Origin: Bacillus sp. USDA818B3_A
GTDB lineage: Bacteria > Bacillota > Bacilli > Bacillales > Cytobacillaceae
Direction of reading: 5' to 3'
NCBI RefSeq assembly: GCF_009928415.1
Contig: NZ_JAABNN010000024.1
Location: 1-35,236 of the forward strand
DNA length: 35,236 nucleotides
Under the pieces are notes generated by a model. It searched no databases. It was not told the DNA's origin and saw only the letters and a list, made by a program, of their open reading frames with translations. Every line of letters starts with the position of its first letter. Positions within the stretch are counted from its first letter, which is position 1. Shown in pieces: positions 15,559 to 24,082 of the stretch. The translations under genes were made by a program, and so were the position numbers.

Positions 15559-16797
15559 TTACATTTCATATTTTTTCAAAGCAATGACAGCATTATGCCC
15601 GCCGAACCCAAATGAATTGGAGAGACCTATTTGGGGATTTGTTTGTCGGGCTATATTTGGTACAAAATCTAAATCACATAAGGGATCGGTTTTTTCTAAG
15701 TTAATAGTGGGAGGAATAATGCCCTCCTGCAGGCTTTTTGCTAATGCAATAGCTTCAACTCCGCCAGCTGCTCCTAATAAATGGCCTGTCATCGACTTAT
15801 TTGCAGTAACAGGTATTCTGTATGCCTGTTCGCCAAACAATTTTTTTATAGCTATTGTTTCAGATATGTCACCTATCTTAGTACTTGTTGCATGAGCACT
15901 GATCATATCAACATCATCAATAGTAATGGACGCATCTTTTAAAGCCATTTTCATTGCTAGATATGCTCCTCTACCTTCTGGATGAGTGGAAACCATGTGA
16001 TAGGCATCAGAACTAGCACCGTATCCAATTACTTCAGCATAAATTTGTGCTTTTCTTTGTAAAGCATGTGTTAAAGATTCAAGTATTAAGATTCCTGCCC
16101 CTTCAGACATGACAAATCCATCTCTATCCGAATCAAAGGGACGACTAGCAACACTTGGGTCATCATTCCGTGAAGACAAAGCAGTTGCATTTTCAAAACT
16201 GGCTAATGACAATTCTGTTACGGCAGCTTCCGCCCCACCGGCAAATGCAATATCAACGAAACCATACCGAATTGTTCTGAATGCCTCACCAATAGCTGTA
16301 TTTCCAATTGCACATGCGGAGACCGGTGCCATGGCAGGACCCAATGCACCATATTTAATACTGATTTGTGCCGAAGCCGCATTTGCAATCATTGCTGGAA
16401 CCAACGCTGGGCTTACCCTTTGCGGTCCTCTTTCTCGAAGAATATCAATATTTTTAGTTAACGTCTCTATTCCGCCGATTCCTGAACCAACATATACACC
16501 AAGACGCTCTAAATCAATTTCCGTAGAGTTTAGTTTGGAATCGTTCCATGCTTGTTCAGCTGCAGCAAGAGAGAATTGACAGAATCGATCCATACGCCTA
16601 GCATCTTTCTGACCAAGTAGATCTTCAGCATTAAAATCCTTAACTAGTCCAGCAATTTTGGTTTTATGTTTACTTACATCAAATGTATGAATGTAAGATA
16701 TTCCAGATCTGCCTTCGGTTAAATTCTTCCAAAAATTTTCAACATTGTTTCCTAAGGGTGACACAACACCCATTCCTGTAATCACAACTCGTTCCAT
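15559..16797 (-). CDS. fabF: Beta-ketoacyl-ACP synthase II (KAS II), stand-alone FabF paralogue
   Basis: A 412-residue condensing enzyme of FabF length and fold. It joins malonyl-ACP to an acyl-ACP with loss of CO2, extending fatty acyl chains in the cytosol. The active triad is visible: Cys162 in VSACAIGNTAIG, His302 in ISAHATSTKIGD and His339 in NKSMTGHLLGAAGG. SNSFGFGGHNA near the end is the usual glycine-rich loop. The sequence around Cys162 and His302 (usual NAHGTST) departs from housekeeping FabF, and no fabH, acpP or fabD is nearby, so a specialised or regulated second KAS II is likely. The start ATG at 16797 follows GAGGGGGAA. It is divergent from a MmyB-like regulator. Confidence 0.93.
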   Translation of the reverse strand: MERVVITGMGVVSPLGNNVENFWKNLTEGRSGISYIHTFDVSKHKTKIAGLVKDFNAEDLLGQKDARRMDRFCQFSLAAAEQAWNDSKLNSTEIDLERLGVYVGSGIGGIETLTKNIDILRERGPQRVSPALVPAMIANAASAQISIKYGALGPAMAPVSACAIGNTAIGEAFRTIRYGFVDIAFAGGAEAAVTELSLASFENATALSSRNDDPSVASRPFDSDRDGFVMSEGAGILILESLTHALQRKAQIYAEVIGYGASSDAYHMVSTHPEGRGAYLAMKMALKDASITIDDVDMISAHATSTKIGDISETIAIKKLFGEQAYRIPVTANKSMTGHLLGAAGGVEAIALAKSLQEGIIPPTINLEKTDPLCDLDFVPNIARQTNPQIGLSNSFGFGGHNAVIALKKYEM

Positions 16798-16849
16798 CGT
16801 TATTCCCCCTCGTAATGATTATCTCTATTTTCACACTGGATTTATCCTA

Positions 16850-16878
16850 TTACAAGTTGTTGTTTATCATAGTATAAT
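16850..16878 (+). promoter_or_regulatory. Sigma-A promoter of the MmyB-like regulator
   Basis: TTACAA at 16850-16855 and TATAAT at 16873-16878 are separated by 17 bases, and the AGGAGG site follows at 16905-16910. The -10 is perfect and the -35 matches four of six. It lies in the 119-bp gap shared with fabF, where the regulator probably binds. Confidence 0.55.
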
Positions 16879-16916
16879 CAGTAATACGATAATGGGTTTA
16901 CGATAGGAGGATTGTG

Positions 16917-17765
16917 ATGAATAGCAAAACTAGATTAGAAGCCCTATCGGAATTTTTAAAGTCAAAACGTGCAAATATACAACCTCAATCAGTAGGATTA
17001 CCAACGGGAACTCGACGGAGAACTCCTGGTCTAAGGAGGGAGGAAGTAGCCCAGTTAGCGGGAGTGAGCACCACCTGGTATACATGGCTGGAACAAGGAC
17101 GAGATATTAAGGTTTCGTCTTCTGTACTAGATTCGATTGCCTCTGCCCTACAATTAAATAATGATGAACGAAAGTATTTATACGATTTAGCTTTAGAGGT
17201 AAACACTAATGTGTATAAACAAGACGTTTTACAAACAAAAATTTCCCCTTCTTTAGAAAAAATTTTAACAGAATTAAAATATTGCCCTACTCTGATCACT
17301 GACCGGCATTTCCAAATCGTTGGCTGGAATCCTGCAGCAGCCTATGTTTTCTTGGATTTCGAACAAATTCCTATTGAACAGAGAAACTTAATCCGCTTAG
17401 TGTTTACTAGGAAAGAATTGAGGACTCTAGCTGTCAATTGGGAGCATTTTGTGAAAGGCTTCCTTTCCATCTTCCGGGTATATTATGGACAATATATGGG
17501 GGATGAATGGTACACTCAATTTCTCGAGGAAATGACTAATCTTAATCCAGAGTTTCGGTCTCTGTGGCAGGAAAATCAGGTAAATATGGCTCCCGAGGTT
17601 TTAATTGAATTTAGACATTCGAAAGCAGGTAAAATGATTTTTAATTTATCTTCGTTACAAGTTCATGGTACTACGGATTTTTGGTGCAGCATTTATACTC
17701 CTGTCGAGGGTTCCTCTACTGAAGAAAAATTAAAGAAGTTGATGAAAAAAGATGAAAAAGGTTAA
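16917..17765 (+). CDS. MmyB-like helix-turn-helix regulator
   Basis: A 282-residue transcription factor. Residues ~5-75 form an XRE-type HTH (RRTPGLRREEVAQLAGVSTTWYTWLEQGRD, then a helix SSSVLDSIASALQLNNDERKYLYDLA). The 'RRTPGLRREEVA...YTWLEQGR' pattern is the hallmark of MmyB-like regulators. Residues ~100-275 form the ligand-binding domain (LITDRHFQIVGWNPAAAYVF, LIRLVFT). In studied relatives this domain holds a fatty-acid-like ligand, so control of the divergent fabF by a lipid signal is a reasonable inference. The frame opens at GTG 16914, but ATG 16917 has better spacing to AGGAGG. Confidence 0.88.
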   Translation: MNSKTRLEALSEFLKSKRANIQPQSVGLPTGTRRRTPGLRREEVAQLAGVSTTWYTWLEQGRDIKVSSSVLDSIASALQLNNDERKYLYDLALEVNTNVYKQDVLQTKISPSLEKILTELKYCPTLITDRHFQIVGWNPAAAYVFLDFEQIPIEQRNLIRLVFTRKELRTLAVNWEHFVKGFLSIFRVYYGQYMGDEWYTQFLEEMTNLNPEFRSLWQENQVNMAPEVLIEFRHSKAGKMIFNLSSLQVHGTTDFWCSIYTPVEGSSTEEKLKKLMKKDEKG

Positions 17766-17798
17766 TTTTAGCGCTGAAAGTTGACCTAATTGATATGG

Positions 17799-17831
17799 TA
17801 AAAGGGGGACTAAAGCCTCCCCCTTTTTTGC
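17799..17831 (+). terminator. Terminator of the MmyB-like regulator
   Basis: AAAAGGGGG pairs with CCCCCTTTT around a short loop, followed by a T-run. It lies about 35 bases past the stop codon. Confidence 0.8.
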
Positions 17832-17957
17832 TATTTGATGTGTTAATTAACTTTTCTACCTCAAAACCAATCCCGTTATTCTGCCACTTCTTTAATTAAC
17901 GCACTCTAGAGTTTAAGAGGAATCTTTAAGTTGGAAATCTAAAGTCCCATTCCATAT

Positions 17958-18395
17958 TTATCTGATTTTCTCCGCCAACTCTAAAATAATTCCTTCTGGA
18001 CCACGAACGTAGCATAACTTATAACTTTCTTCATATTGCTGTATTTCACTAAAGATTTCAGTGCCATTCTTTTTCAATTTTTCAACAATGGCTTCAATAT
18101 CATCAACAGCAAAACAAATATGTCGTATACCCAGCGTATTTGCAAAAGGTTGCTGAATTTCTATTTCACCTGACGGCGAATAATATTTAACTAACTCTAT
18201 CCATGCCTGACCATCTGGCATTCCCATTCCTACACATGCCGTTTTAACATCATTAAGCCCAACTATTCTGTCCAACAGTTCTCCATCCAATTCCCATTCC
18301 GCTTGCACTTCAAGTCCTAAATCAAGAAAAAACGCTTTAGACTCTGAAAGATCATTTACGTTTATACTCACATGATCTATTCTATTGATCCTCAT
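17958..18395 (-). CDS. VOC family (glyoxalase-like) protein
   Basis: A 145-residue vicinal-oxygen-chelate protein made of two beta-alpha-beta-beta-beta modules. Metal ligands appear complete: His8 in IDHVSINV, Glu67 in AWIELVKY, His92 in IRHICFAVDD and Glu139 in GIILELAE. The family includes glyoxalase I, epimerases, dioxygenases and thiol transferases; the H/E/H/E set and size suggest a glyoxalase or methylmalonyl-CoA-epimerase-like reaction, but the substrate cannot be named. The ATG at 18395 follows AGGAGGTATGAGAT. The methyltransferase gene upstream ends in its own terminator, so this gene probably has its own promoter. Confidence 0.85.
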   Translation of the reverse strand: MRINRIDHVSINVNDLSESKAFFLDLGLEVQAEWELDGELLDRIVGLNDVKTACVGMGMPDGQAWIELVKYYSPSGEIEIQQPFANTLGIRHICFAVDDIEAIVEKLKKNGTEIFSEIQQYEESYKLCYVRGPEGIILELAEKIR

Positions 18396-18578
18396 ATCTC
18401 ATACCTCCTATGTTCCCGTTATTTTCAATACCTTTATTCGTGTTAGGTTTGTTTGTTATTCTATTTCGCTTAAAACAGAAAATATCCTTCATCAACAAAC
18501 CTGCCCACGTTAAAGGAACAATAAAAGCGATTGCTCCTATTAAACTTTCGCACCCCGTTAGTTCAATAATAGGTGTAT

Positions 18579-18607
18579 AAAAAAGGGCCAACGCCTCCAC
18601 GTTGCCC
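18579..18607 (-). terminator. Terminator of the methyltransferase gene
   Basis: On the minus strand GGGCAACG pairs with CGTTGGCCC (one bulge) and is followed by six T (plus-strand A-run at 18579-18584). It begins 9 bases past the stop codon at 18616. It also explains why the open frame at 18382-18600 should not be read as a gene. Confidence 0.75.
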
Positions 18608-18615
18608 TTGCTTTA

Positions 18616-19320
18616 CTAACCTTTTCTTATTTTTAACATCGAGTTAGCATTTGTCTGAAATTCATATGGTACATTCACTTCTTCAACTGTGCAGCCATTG
18701 TTATTCAGGTAACTTATAAATTTATCTAAAAACTCATATCTTTTTCCCTCCAAATCAACTAAAGGGAAAATACGAATTTCCTGTTTCGTAACCCTCAATA
18801 ACTCATTTATCGTTTGGCTGTGAAATTGATAATCTAATCTATCCGCATACATAAATAGAAAATGCGCAGAGAGAAGAATATCAAATTCATCATTCTTAAA
18901 CGGTAAAGAAGGTAAGGTAACGGGAATATATCTTTCGCTGGATTCCCTCATATCTTTGGCACAATCTTGTAAGGCACTTAAACGATGGCTTCTTAGTCCT
19001 TCTATATCTTTGAAATAATCCCATTTATAATTGTTTTGGGCTTTATGCATATGTTCCATCGCGTGTTCAATATCCTGGAGCCCTTTATTTTTTAGGTCTT
19101 GACCCGAATGGTAATATGCAATATCGCAAGCTGTTACATCTAAACCTGATTTGTTACCAACAGCAGTAAAGGAACAAGCCCCTGCAGGGCAATCGAGGAT
19201 TTTCTTTCCTAGTAGTTCTTCCTCGGAAAGTGAGAACATTTTTAAATACTCTTCAAATGTTCTCCCAATAAAAACAATTCGTTCTAATTCTAACTTTGCA
19301 CTCTGCTCAACTCTACTCAA
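18616..19320 (-). CDS. SAM-dependent methyltransferase-like protein
   Basis: A 234-residue class I methyltransferase-like protein. Motif I is KILDCPAGACSFTAVG near residue 40, where the usual ExGxGxG is altered to CPAGACS. A later motif is NDEFDILLSAHFLFMYADRLDYQFH near residue 145, typical of motif IV/V in this group, followed by ELLRVTKQEIRIFPLVDLEG. I recognise this as a Bacillus family annotated only as methyltransferase; the substrate is unknown. The start is TTG at 19320, 7 bases after AGAGGTG; the competing GTG in that site leads straight into a stop. It has its own terminator. Confidence 0.82.
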   Translation of the reverse strand: MSRVEQSAKLELERIVFIGRTFEEYLKMFSLSEEELLGKKILDCPAGACSFTAVGNKSGLDVTACDIAYYHSGQDLKNKGLQDIEHAMEHMHKAQNNYKWDYFKDIEGLRSHRLSALQDCAKDMRESSERYIPVTLPSLPFKNDEFDILLSAHFLFMYADRLDYQFHSQTINELLRVTKQEIRIFPLVDLEGKRYEFLDKFISYLNNNGCTVEEVNVPYEFQTNANSMLKIRKG

Positions 19321-19376
19321 CTAAACTCACCTCTTCTAAAAGATTAAATTCATATTATCATAATGAATTGGTAATG

Positions 19377-19780
19377 TTAACCTTTTTTGTCTTTCTTGAG
19401 TATAAAATAAGGTGTTATTATAATGATGGATTCTTTTGCTTGTTGAAACAGCATTGAATAATCTTGCCCGAGTTTTTCTCCGCTATAATAGCAGTAAATC
19501 GATGCGAGGTTGCTCCCTTTTCCTTTGTCGCGCTGTGTATAGGAATCTGTTGCTCTGTGTTTTTCTTCCAGTCTATCACAAATTGATGTTCTAGATCTTG
19601 AACACCTTCTCCTCGTATAACATATTATCGTTTCATTCTGTTAGTTTTTGATATCTGGACAAAACTATCCCGTTATCCCTCCATGAAGCGAAAGTTCTCA
19701 ATAATTGTAGGCTGTTTATTCTACTTACTATCTATATGAATCCTTGCTCCCAATTCATCTCGTAGGTTCCCTAGCAAAAT
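19377..19780 (-). pseudogene. Degraded phospholipase D / cardiolipin synthase remnant
   Basis: The minus strand carries scattered pieces of a PLD-superfamily protein in two frames with several stops. In order they are LRDELGARIHID, EG*RDSFVQI (compare GYWRD of cardiolipin synthases), RGEGVQDLEHQFVIDWKK (the RDTHLRxEGxAVxDLQxxFxxDW block), then in another frame SMLFQQAKESIIIITPYFIL (the AKKSIxIxTPYF block) and a stop at 19377-19379. Neither HKD catalytic motif survives and the spacing between blocks is much reduced. It is a clear dead gene; the intact copy must lie elsewhere, if it exists. Confidence 0.65.
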
Positions 19781-19865
19781 TTAAAAAGATAAACAAAATT
19801 AATGTATAATTTGTCCACACCTTTCCTTCACTACGGAATTTAATAGTAGAGAGGGGGTGATGAAT

Positions 19866-20252
19866 ATGAGCATGGATGATGTTGTTTCAATAGGGGCAAA
19901 TTGTGTACTCAGGACGAGAAGAAATGGTTTCTTTCTTTTAGCCGAAATTGAAGTGGAAGCAGGAAATGTTGACATCGAGGAATTCGTGTTTATACGGATA
20001 TCCGCACGAGAGGCAAGGGTTTTAATAAACGCAGGAGTTATGGAATGTACAGTTTTAAACAACTTTGATGGATTTAATATCAGAGATGTTGAATGTGTAT
20101 TTATTGTAGATGGAGAGGCATTTGCTGTGTTTGATGTAGAAGTCGGCGGCATGGACGAAGCAGTTCTTGTCAGAATATCACTAGGACAAGCACGTGCTTT
20201 AATCAACAGAGGTGCTCGACGATGCACGCTCATTAATAGAAGAATTTTTTAG
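19866..20252 (+). CDS. Hypothetical protein with internal duplication
   Basis: A 128-residue protein with two halves of the same design. Residues ~37-62 read EEFVFIRISAREARVLINAGVMECTVLN; residues ~95-122 read EAVLVRISLGQARALINRGARRCTLIN. Each half has a run of beta-strand-like residues, RIS, a short helix with AR-LIN-G and a cysteine. There is no membrane segment and the net charge is acidic. I do not recognise a family. The start could be GTG 19857, ATG 19860 or ATG 19866; the last has the best spacing behind GAGGGGGTG. A terminator follows. Small, repeat-built, strongly initiated proteins in spore formers are often spore surface or matrix proteins, but nothing here proves that. Confidence 0.72.
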   Translation: MSMDDVVSIGANCVLRTRRNGFFLLAEIEVEAGNVDIEEFVFIRISAREARVLINAGVMECTVLNNFDGFNIRDVECVFIVDGEAFAVFDVEVGGMDEAVLVRISLGQARALINRGARRCTLINRRIF

Positions 20253-20275
20253 GAACATTAATACTTTTCACATGT

Positions 20276-20303
20276 GGGACTATTAATTAAGTAGTCCTTT
20301 TTT
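20276..20303 (+). terminator. Terminator of the 19866 gene
   Basis: GGACTA pairs with TAGTCC around a 9-base A/T-rich loop and is followed by six T, about 25 bases past the stop codon. Confidence 0.7.
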
Positions 20304-20510
20304 ATTACATTACTCATCTACTAGTTCTTTACCTCTTTTGCAAAATCTCATTTCATTAATAATTAATAATAATGAATAACGATTGCTAGTTGATATTGGT
20401 CCACAAAAAAGAAATTTGAGTATAGGTATTCTTGAAAACTCCTTATTTGTTAGCGTTTTTAATCTTGTTCCTAGTTTTTGCAAGTAGTTAAATGTTTCAT
20501 GAAGGGGGCG

Positions 20511-20543
20511 ATGAAACAAATTAAACATAAAGCCATACTCTAA
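20511..20543 (+). other. Ribosome site plus 10-codon open frame
   Basis: GAAGGGGGCG at 20501-20510 precedes ATG and MKQIKHKAIL then stop. The 3' end of this tiny frame runs into the perfect hairpin at 20529-20563. This could be a leader peptide with an attenuator-like hairpin or the start of a deleted gene. No gene follows on the plus strand, so the second is more likely. Confidence 0.25.
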
Positions 20544-20563
20544 GCTTAATAAAGTATGGCTTT
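20529..20563. terminator. 11-bp perfect hairpin
   Basis: AAAGCCATACT (20529-20539) and AGTATGGCTTT (20553-20563) pair perfectly with a 13-base loop. It is the first strong hairpin past the SDR gene (20710) on the minus strand and may end the thiamine-switch operon, though the U-tract is poor. Confidence 0.5.
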
Positions 20564-20709
20564 TACTTTAATGTAAATAAGGATTCCTACTTCAACAAAC
20601 CTTGTTCTTATAATAGATTGTTTTGAATATCATCTGACATCATATAGTCAAGCGCCCTCTGTTTCGTTAATAATCTTTTTAACAGTATTTGAAATTTACT
20701 AAAAATACA

Positions 20710-21477
20710 TTATTTCATTACAAGTCCGCCATCAACATTAATACATTGCCCTGTAATAAATGCAGATAGATCTGAGGCTAAAAATAATACACTTCCTGCA
20801 ATATCCTCTGGCATAGCTAAACGGCGCATCGGAGTTAAATCGATTAGGGATTCTCTAACATCTTCATGCGTTTCTTTGCTTGAGTCTGTTCCATAGGTTA
20901 AACCGGGAGAAACGGCATTTACAGTAATTCCAAAAGAACCAAGCTCTTTGGCAAGGTTTCTTGTATATCCTAGTAAAGCCATTTTGGCAGTCGAGTAATC
21001 ATGGTAAGGGATAACAGGAAAATCGATTAAATTACTAACAATATTTATTATTCTTCCTGACATTTGTTTTTTCATATAAGGCATGGCTGCTTTACATAAA
21101 TTATAGGCTCCGTGAACATTCCCTTCCCATTGCAGTTGATAGTCGCTCCAATTTAATTCCCAAGCTGTTTTTCTTGTTTTAGGATTGAAGGTATAATGGC
21201 TTAAAGCATTATTTACAACAACATCGATCCCGCCAAGTGAATCCATAATTTGTTCCATCATGTCATTAACCTGGTCTTCATTTGTCACATCAGCCTGTAT
21301 GGCAACTCCCTGGCCACCTAATTTCTCAATTTCCTTTACCACATGTTCGGCTAGTTGTTCGTTTTTTAAATAATTTACGATAATAAACGAGCCTTCCACA
21401 GCGAATTTTTTAGCAATAGCTGCCCCAATTCCTCTGCTGGCTCCTGTAATTAATACCACTTTATCCTTTAAGTTCAT
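20710..21477 (-). CDS. Short-chain dehydrogenase/reductase of the TPP-switch operon
   Basis: A 255-residue classical SDR, FabG-like. The NAD(P)H loop is TGASRGIG at residues 11-18, NNA is at 89-91, and the catalytic set is Ser148 in NIVSNL, Tyr161 and Lys165 in YSTAK. The C-terminal ITGQCINVDGGLVMK is typical. It catalyses NAD(P)H-dependent reduction of a carbonyl or the reverse. It is the last gene of the operon, 14 bases after the LuxC-like gene, with AGGAG before the ATG at 21477. In this setting it probably reduces the aldehyde made by LuxC to an alcohol; that is inference from order, not from sequence. Confidence 0.9.
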   Translation of the reverse strand: MNLKDKVVLITGASRGIGAAIAKKFAVEGSFIIVNYLKNEQLAEHVVKEIEKLGGQGVAIQADVTNEDQVNDMMEQIMDSLGGIDVVVNNALSHYTFNPKTRKTAWELNWSDYQLQWEGNVHGAYNLCKAAMPYMKKQMSGRIINIVSNLIDFPVIPYHDYSTAKMALLGYTRNLAKELGSFGITVNAVSPGLTYGTDSSKETHEDVRESLIDLTPMRRLAMPEDIAGSVLFLASDLSAFITGQCINVDGGLVMK

Positions 21478-21491
21478 TAGCTGCAGCTCCT

Positions 21492-22949
21492 TTATTCCAC
21501 ATCTGGGTCAAAACGTTCCAGATACTGTTCAACATCCCTCTCAATATCCGTCATCTTTACTAAATCAAGGAGGTTAAATCCCCCATCATGATGCCAGCCG
21601 GCTTTTGCCTGATTCATACTCCCAATCGTACAAATCCGATTGACCCCAAATGAACCCAATAAATCAGCCATTTTAAATAACCGGTCAGGGGCCACCGCCA
21701 GACCACAGGACTGCAAATACATTCGGAAAGATTTAATGAAAGGTAAAGACTTTTCAAGGGTTTCAACAGAGTAAACATGGACCGACCTGTTTAGCGGTGA
21801 TCCTTCAAACCCAGCTTCATCGTGATAAACCACTGTATAGGAGGTATTTCCAGCACTAGCATATACAGAAATACCTTCGTTTTCGAACGCCTGCATCTGA
21901 TAACGATTCCGAAACCTCAGGATGGACATGGCTTCTTCATCGGAAACCTTTCCCCTCGGATGTTTTATGTTGTAACGGTTCAGTTCTGAGGCAAGCATCT
22001 GTGCAAATTGCACCGGATTTACAGCTCCCCCTTTTTCCACATACACAGATTGAGGAGTCATACAGCTTTGCTGATTATAAACCGATATATCCTTGGCAAG
22101 ATTATAGATCGTTTCATAGTAATGATCTGGGGTTAAAGCTTCCCTTCCTACCATCGCAAAACTGATTTTATGGCCATAGGATAAGACCTTTTTACCTACA
22201 GGCACTTTTTCTCTAACCTTCTCAACTGTTTCTTGTGAGCCATACACAATCACAGCCTCGGCAGATTGAATCGCTGGTTCCTCAAGCTCCGATGTTCCCC
22301 CTTTCCAGGGTAGGATGGCTATCGTATCAGCCAACTTTTCGTCTACCTCGGCTAATGATTGTGCGAATAATACAGGAAAAAGCGGTTCAGACATCGAAGA
22401 CTTTCCAATAGCTGCAGATTTCACCAGCATCCCCATCACCAGGCTCCAAATTTGCACTCCAGGAACATTCCCTGAAAAAACATGAAATATACTTGTTGGC
22501 CCAAAAGCTTTACTCATTCCACCGGACTTTCGAGGTCTGAATTCATCCAACATGGCCGGATTATCGAATTCTTCTTCCAGAAAACGAAGCAATTCTTTTT
22601 TGCGGAACATCCTAATATATTGTTTCAGCTCGAGCCGGACCATCTCGGCATCATATCCAGTAATTACTGGGATTACCTTTTCTGCTAATTGGCGTAAAGG
22701 ATAATCGGGGTGCAACCATTTTTGAACCGCTTGATCTATTTTTTCTACTATTTCATTTATAGATAAAGTAAATAAATAGTTATCTCGATTACTTGAAACT
22801 TCCCGAGCTATCCTCTCAATATCCTCTCCATCAAGAATTGGATATTTAAAAACAAATGAAGTTTTTTCGCAGTCTATTCTTTGTTCCCCTTCTTTTCGTA
22901 TTTCAATAGATTTAGGAACCCAATAGATCCGCAATTCTACGTTCTCCAC
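21492..22949 (-). CDS. LuxC-like acyl reductase
   Basis: A 485-residue member of the LuxC family, a branch of the aldehyde dehydrogenase superfamily. LuxC takes an acyl group from LuxE (or acyl-CoA) onto a cysteine and reduces it with NADPH to an aldehyde. The active cysteine is Cys296 in VYNQQSCMTPQSVYV; nucleotide-binding parts include HVFSGNVPGVQIWSLVMGML and VGKKVLSYGHKISFAM. Length is normal for the family. The frame is open 19 codons further upstream, but the GTG at 22949 overlaps the LuxE stop (TAGTG) and begins VENVELRIYW, the likely start. No luxA or luxB is present, so bioluminescence is excluded. Confidence 0.9.
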   Translation of the reverse strand: MENVELRIYWVPKSIEIRKEGEQRIDCEKTSFVFKYPILDGEDIERIAREVSSNRDNYLFTLSINEIVEKIDQAVQKWLHPDYPLRQLAEKVIPVITGYDAEMVRLELKQYIRMFRKKELLRFLEEEFDNPAMLDEFRPRKSGGMSKAFGPTSIFHVFSGNVPGVQIWSLVMGMLVKSAAIGKSSMSEPLFPVLFAQSLAEVDEKLADTIAILPWKGGTSELEEPAIQSAEAVIVYGSQETVEKVREKVPVGKKVLSYGHKISFAMVGREALTPDHYYETIYNLAKDISVYNQQSCMTPQSVYVEKGGAVNPVQFAQMLASELNRYNIKHPRGKVSDEEAMSILRFRNRYQMQAFENEGISVYASAGNTSYTVVYHDEAGFEGSPLNRSVHVYSVETLEKSLPFIKSFRMYLQSCGLAVAPDRLFKMADLLGSFGVNRICTIGSMNQAKAGWHHDGGFNLLDLVKMTDIERDVEQYLERFDPDVE

Positions 22950-24082
22950 TAGTGATTTGCACCACCTAAATTTGACTGTAAAAGTTGATCTACAGCAATC
23001 GAACAACCCCTCGCCTCAGACCCTTTTACCCTGCCTAGTAAGACAAAGCCAAACTCTGTTTTATATCCAATATCCTCTGTTAAGATTCCTAGACAAGAAT
23101 TCCAATTAGCCAAGTCATAGTGGGCAAGAACACCGACTTCCCCCTCTGGTACGGGCTCTAAAGTGTCCGTATTCAGAACTCTGGTTTGAACCCATAACGG
23201 TCCTTTCTTATCATGAATAACTTTATTTTCCAAAAAAGCACTTCTAATAGTCTGATCGTATATTTGCGAACTCAATTCTGTCATTCCATACATATTGATA
23301 ATTCCATTACGTTCAACCTGGAAAATTTCGCGGAACATATTGTATAAATTTTCTTGTTCCACTTCTCGAGATTTTCCTTTAAAGCCCCCCGTATCAAAAA
23401 TACGGCTGCCTTTTGGAAGGGAAACTTTAATTCCTTTTTCTTTTAAATAATCGAGAACATGCACATAAGAAAAAGTCGCCCCCATTAACATCAATGGTTC
23501 CCCGCTATTCTCTGACTCTTTCAGGGCTTCGGCAAACTCATCCAATCTCAATCCTTCTTGTCCAAAGAAAAATCGGCTTTCTTTCGTTCCGAAAAAGGAG
23601 ACGGCATTGGACAAATACCTGGAAAGCGAAGAGTTTTGATTCATATCCTCGGCAGGTGATAAAACGAAAATTTTTATCCGTTCTAAATCTGGCAGCACAT
23701 ATTGTTTAAAGGGCTCTTTCATGGATGTATCCCAAACCGAAAAAGTTGGATGATAGTTTTTCCCCTTCAACTCAGGGTTTGTTGTCCCACTTGTCATAAA
23801 AACATTTGCTTCTTCAACAGGTTCACAGGACAGGGTTAAATACTTAAATCCCTGAATGGGCATAGGAGGAATTTGTTCCCAATGCTTAACGGTCAATGGT
23901 GTCTTTTTGCTGGTCTGACAAAACTTCTTAAAAGGCAGATTATGTTGAAATTGATAGCGAAAAAGCTGAAGCGCAATAGTATTAAAATCCTGCTCATATT
24001 CATTTTCACTGGTCATTGGCTGTTTGTAAGTTTCTATGAACTTAAGGATTTGATTTGTGATTTCTTTTGATGTCTCTCTCAT
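22949..24082 (-). CDS. LuxE-like acyl-protein synthetase
   Basis: A 377-residue protein of the LuxE acyl-protein synthetase family, related to adenylate-forming enzymes. It activates a carboxylic acid with ATP to an acyl-adenylate, then moves the acyl group to its own cysteine and on to LuxC. The adenylation loop is VFMTSGTTNPELKGKNYH near residue 115; NMYGMTELSSQIYDQ near residue 257 is the family AMP-binding motif. The acceptor Cys360 lies in GSEARGCSIAVDQ, matching the position of Cys364 in Vibrio LuxE. It overlaps the permease by four bases (ATGA) and the LuxC gene by one base, so all three are translationally coupled. Confidence 0.9.
   Translation of the reverse strand: MRETSKEITNQILKFIETYKQPMTSENEYEQDFNTIALQLFRYQFQHNLPFKKFCQTSKKTPLTVKHWEQIPPMPIQGFKYLTLSCEPVEEANVFMTSGTTNPELKGKNYHPTFSVWDTSMKEPFKQYVLPDLERIKIFVLSPAEDMNQNSSLSRYLSNAVSFFGTKESRFFFGQEGLRLDEFAEALKESENSGEPLMLMGATFSYVHVLDYLKEKGIKVSLPKGSRIFDTGGFKGKSREVEQENLYNMFREIFQVERNGIINMYGMTELSSQIYDQTIRSAFLENKVIHDKKGPLWVQTRVLNTDTLEPVPEGEVGVLAHYDLANWNSCLGILTEDIGYKTEFGFVLLGRVKGSEARGCSIAVDQLLQSNLGGANH

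Noticed and set aside
18382..18600. 72-codon minus-strand frame
   Set aside because: It starts inside the terminator of the methyltransferase gene, has no ribosome site and overlaps the VOC gene start.
20310..20528. 72-codon minus-strand frame
   Set aside because: No ribosome site, atypical composition, and it starts next to a strong hairpin.
21492..23006. LuxC-like protein with 19 extra N-terminal residues
   Set aside because: The extra codons are an alternate-frame reading of the LuxE 3' end; the GTG overlapping the LuxE stop is the natural start.
20710..24082. Bioluminescence (lux) operon
   Set aside because: There is no luciferase luxA/luxB and no luxD; only the acid-reduction components are present, under thiamine control.
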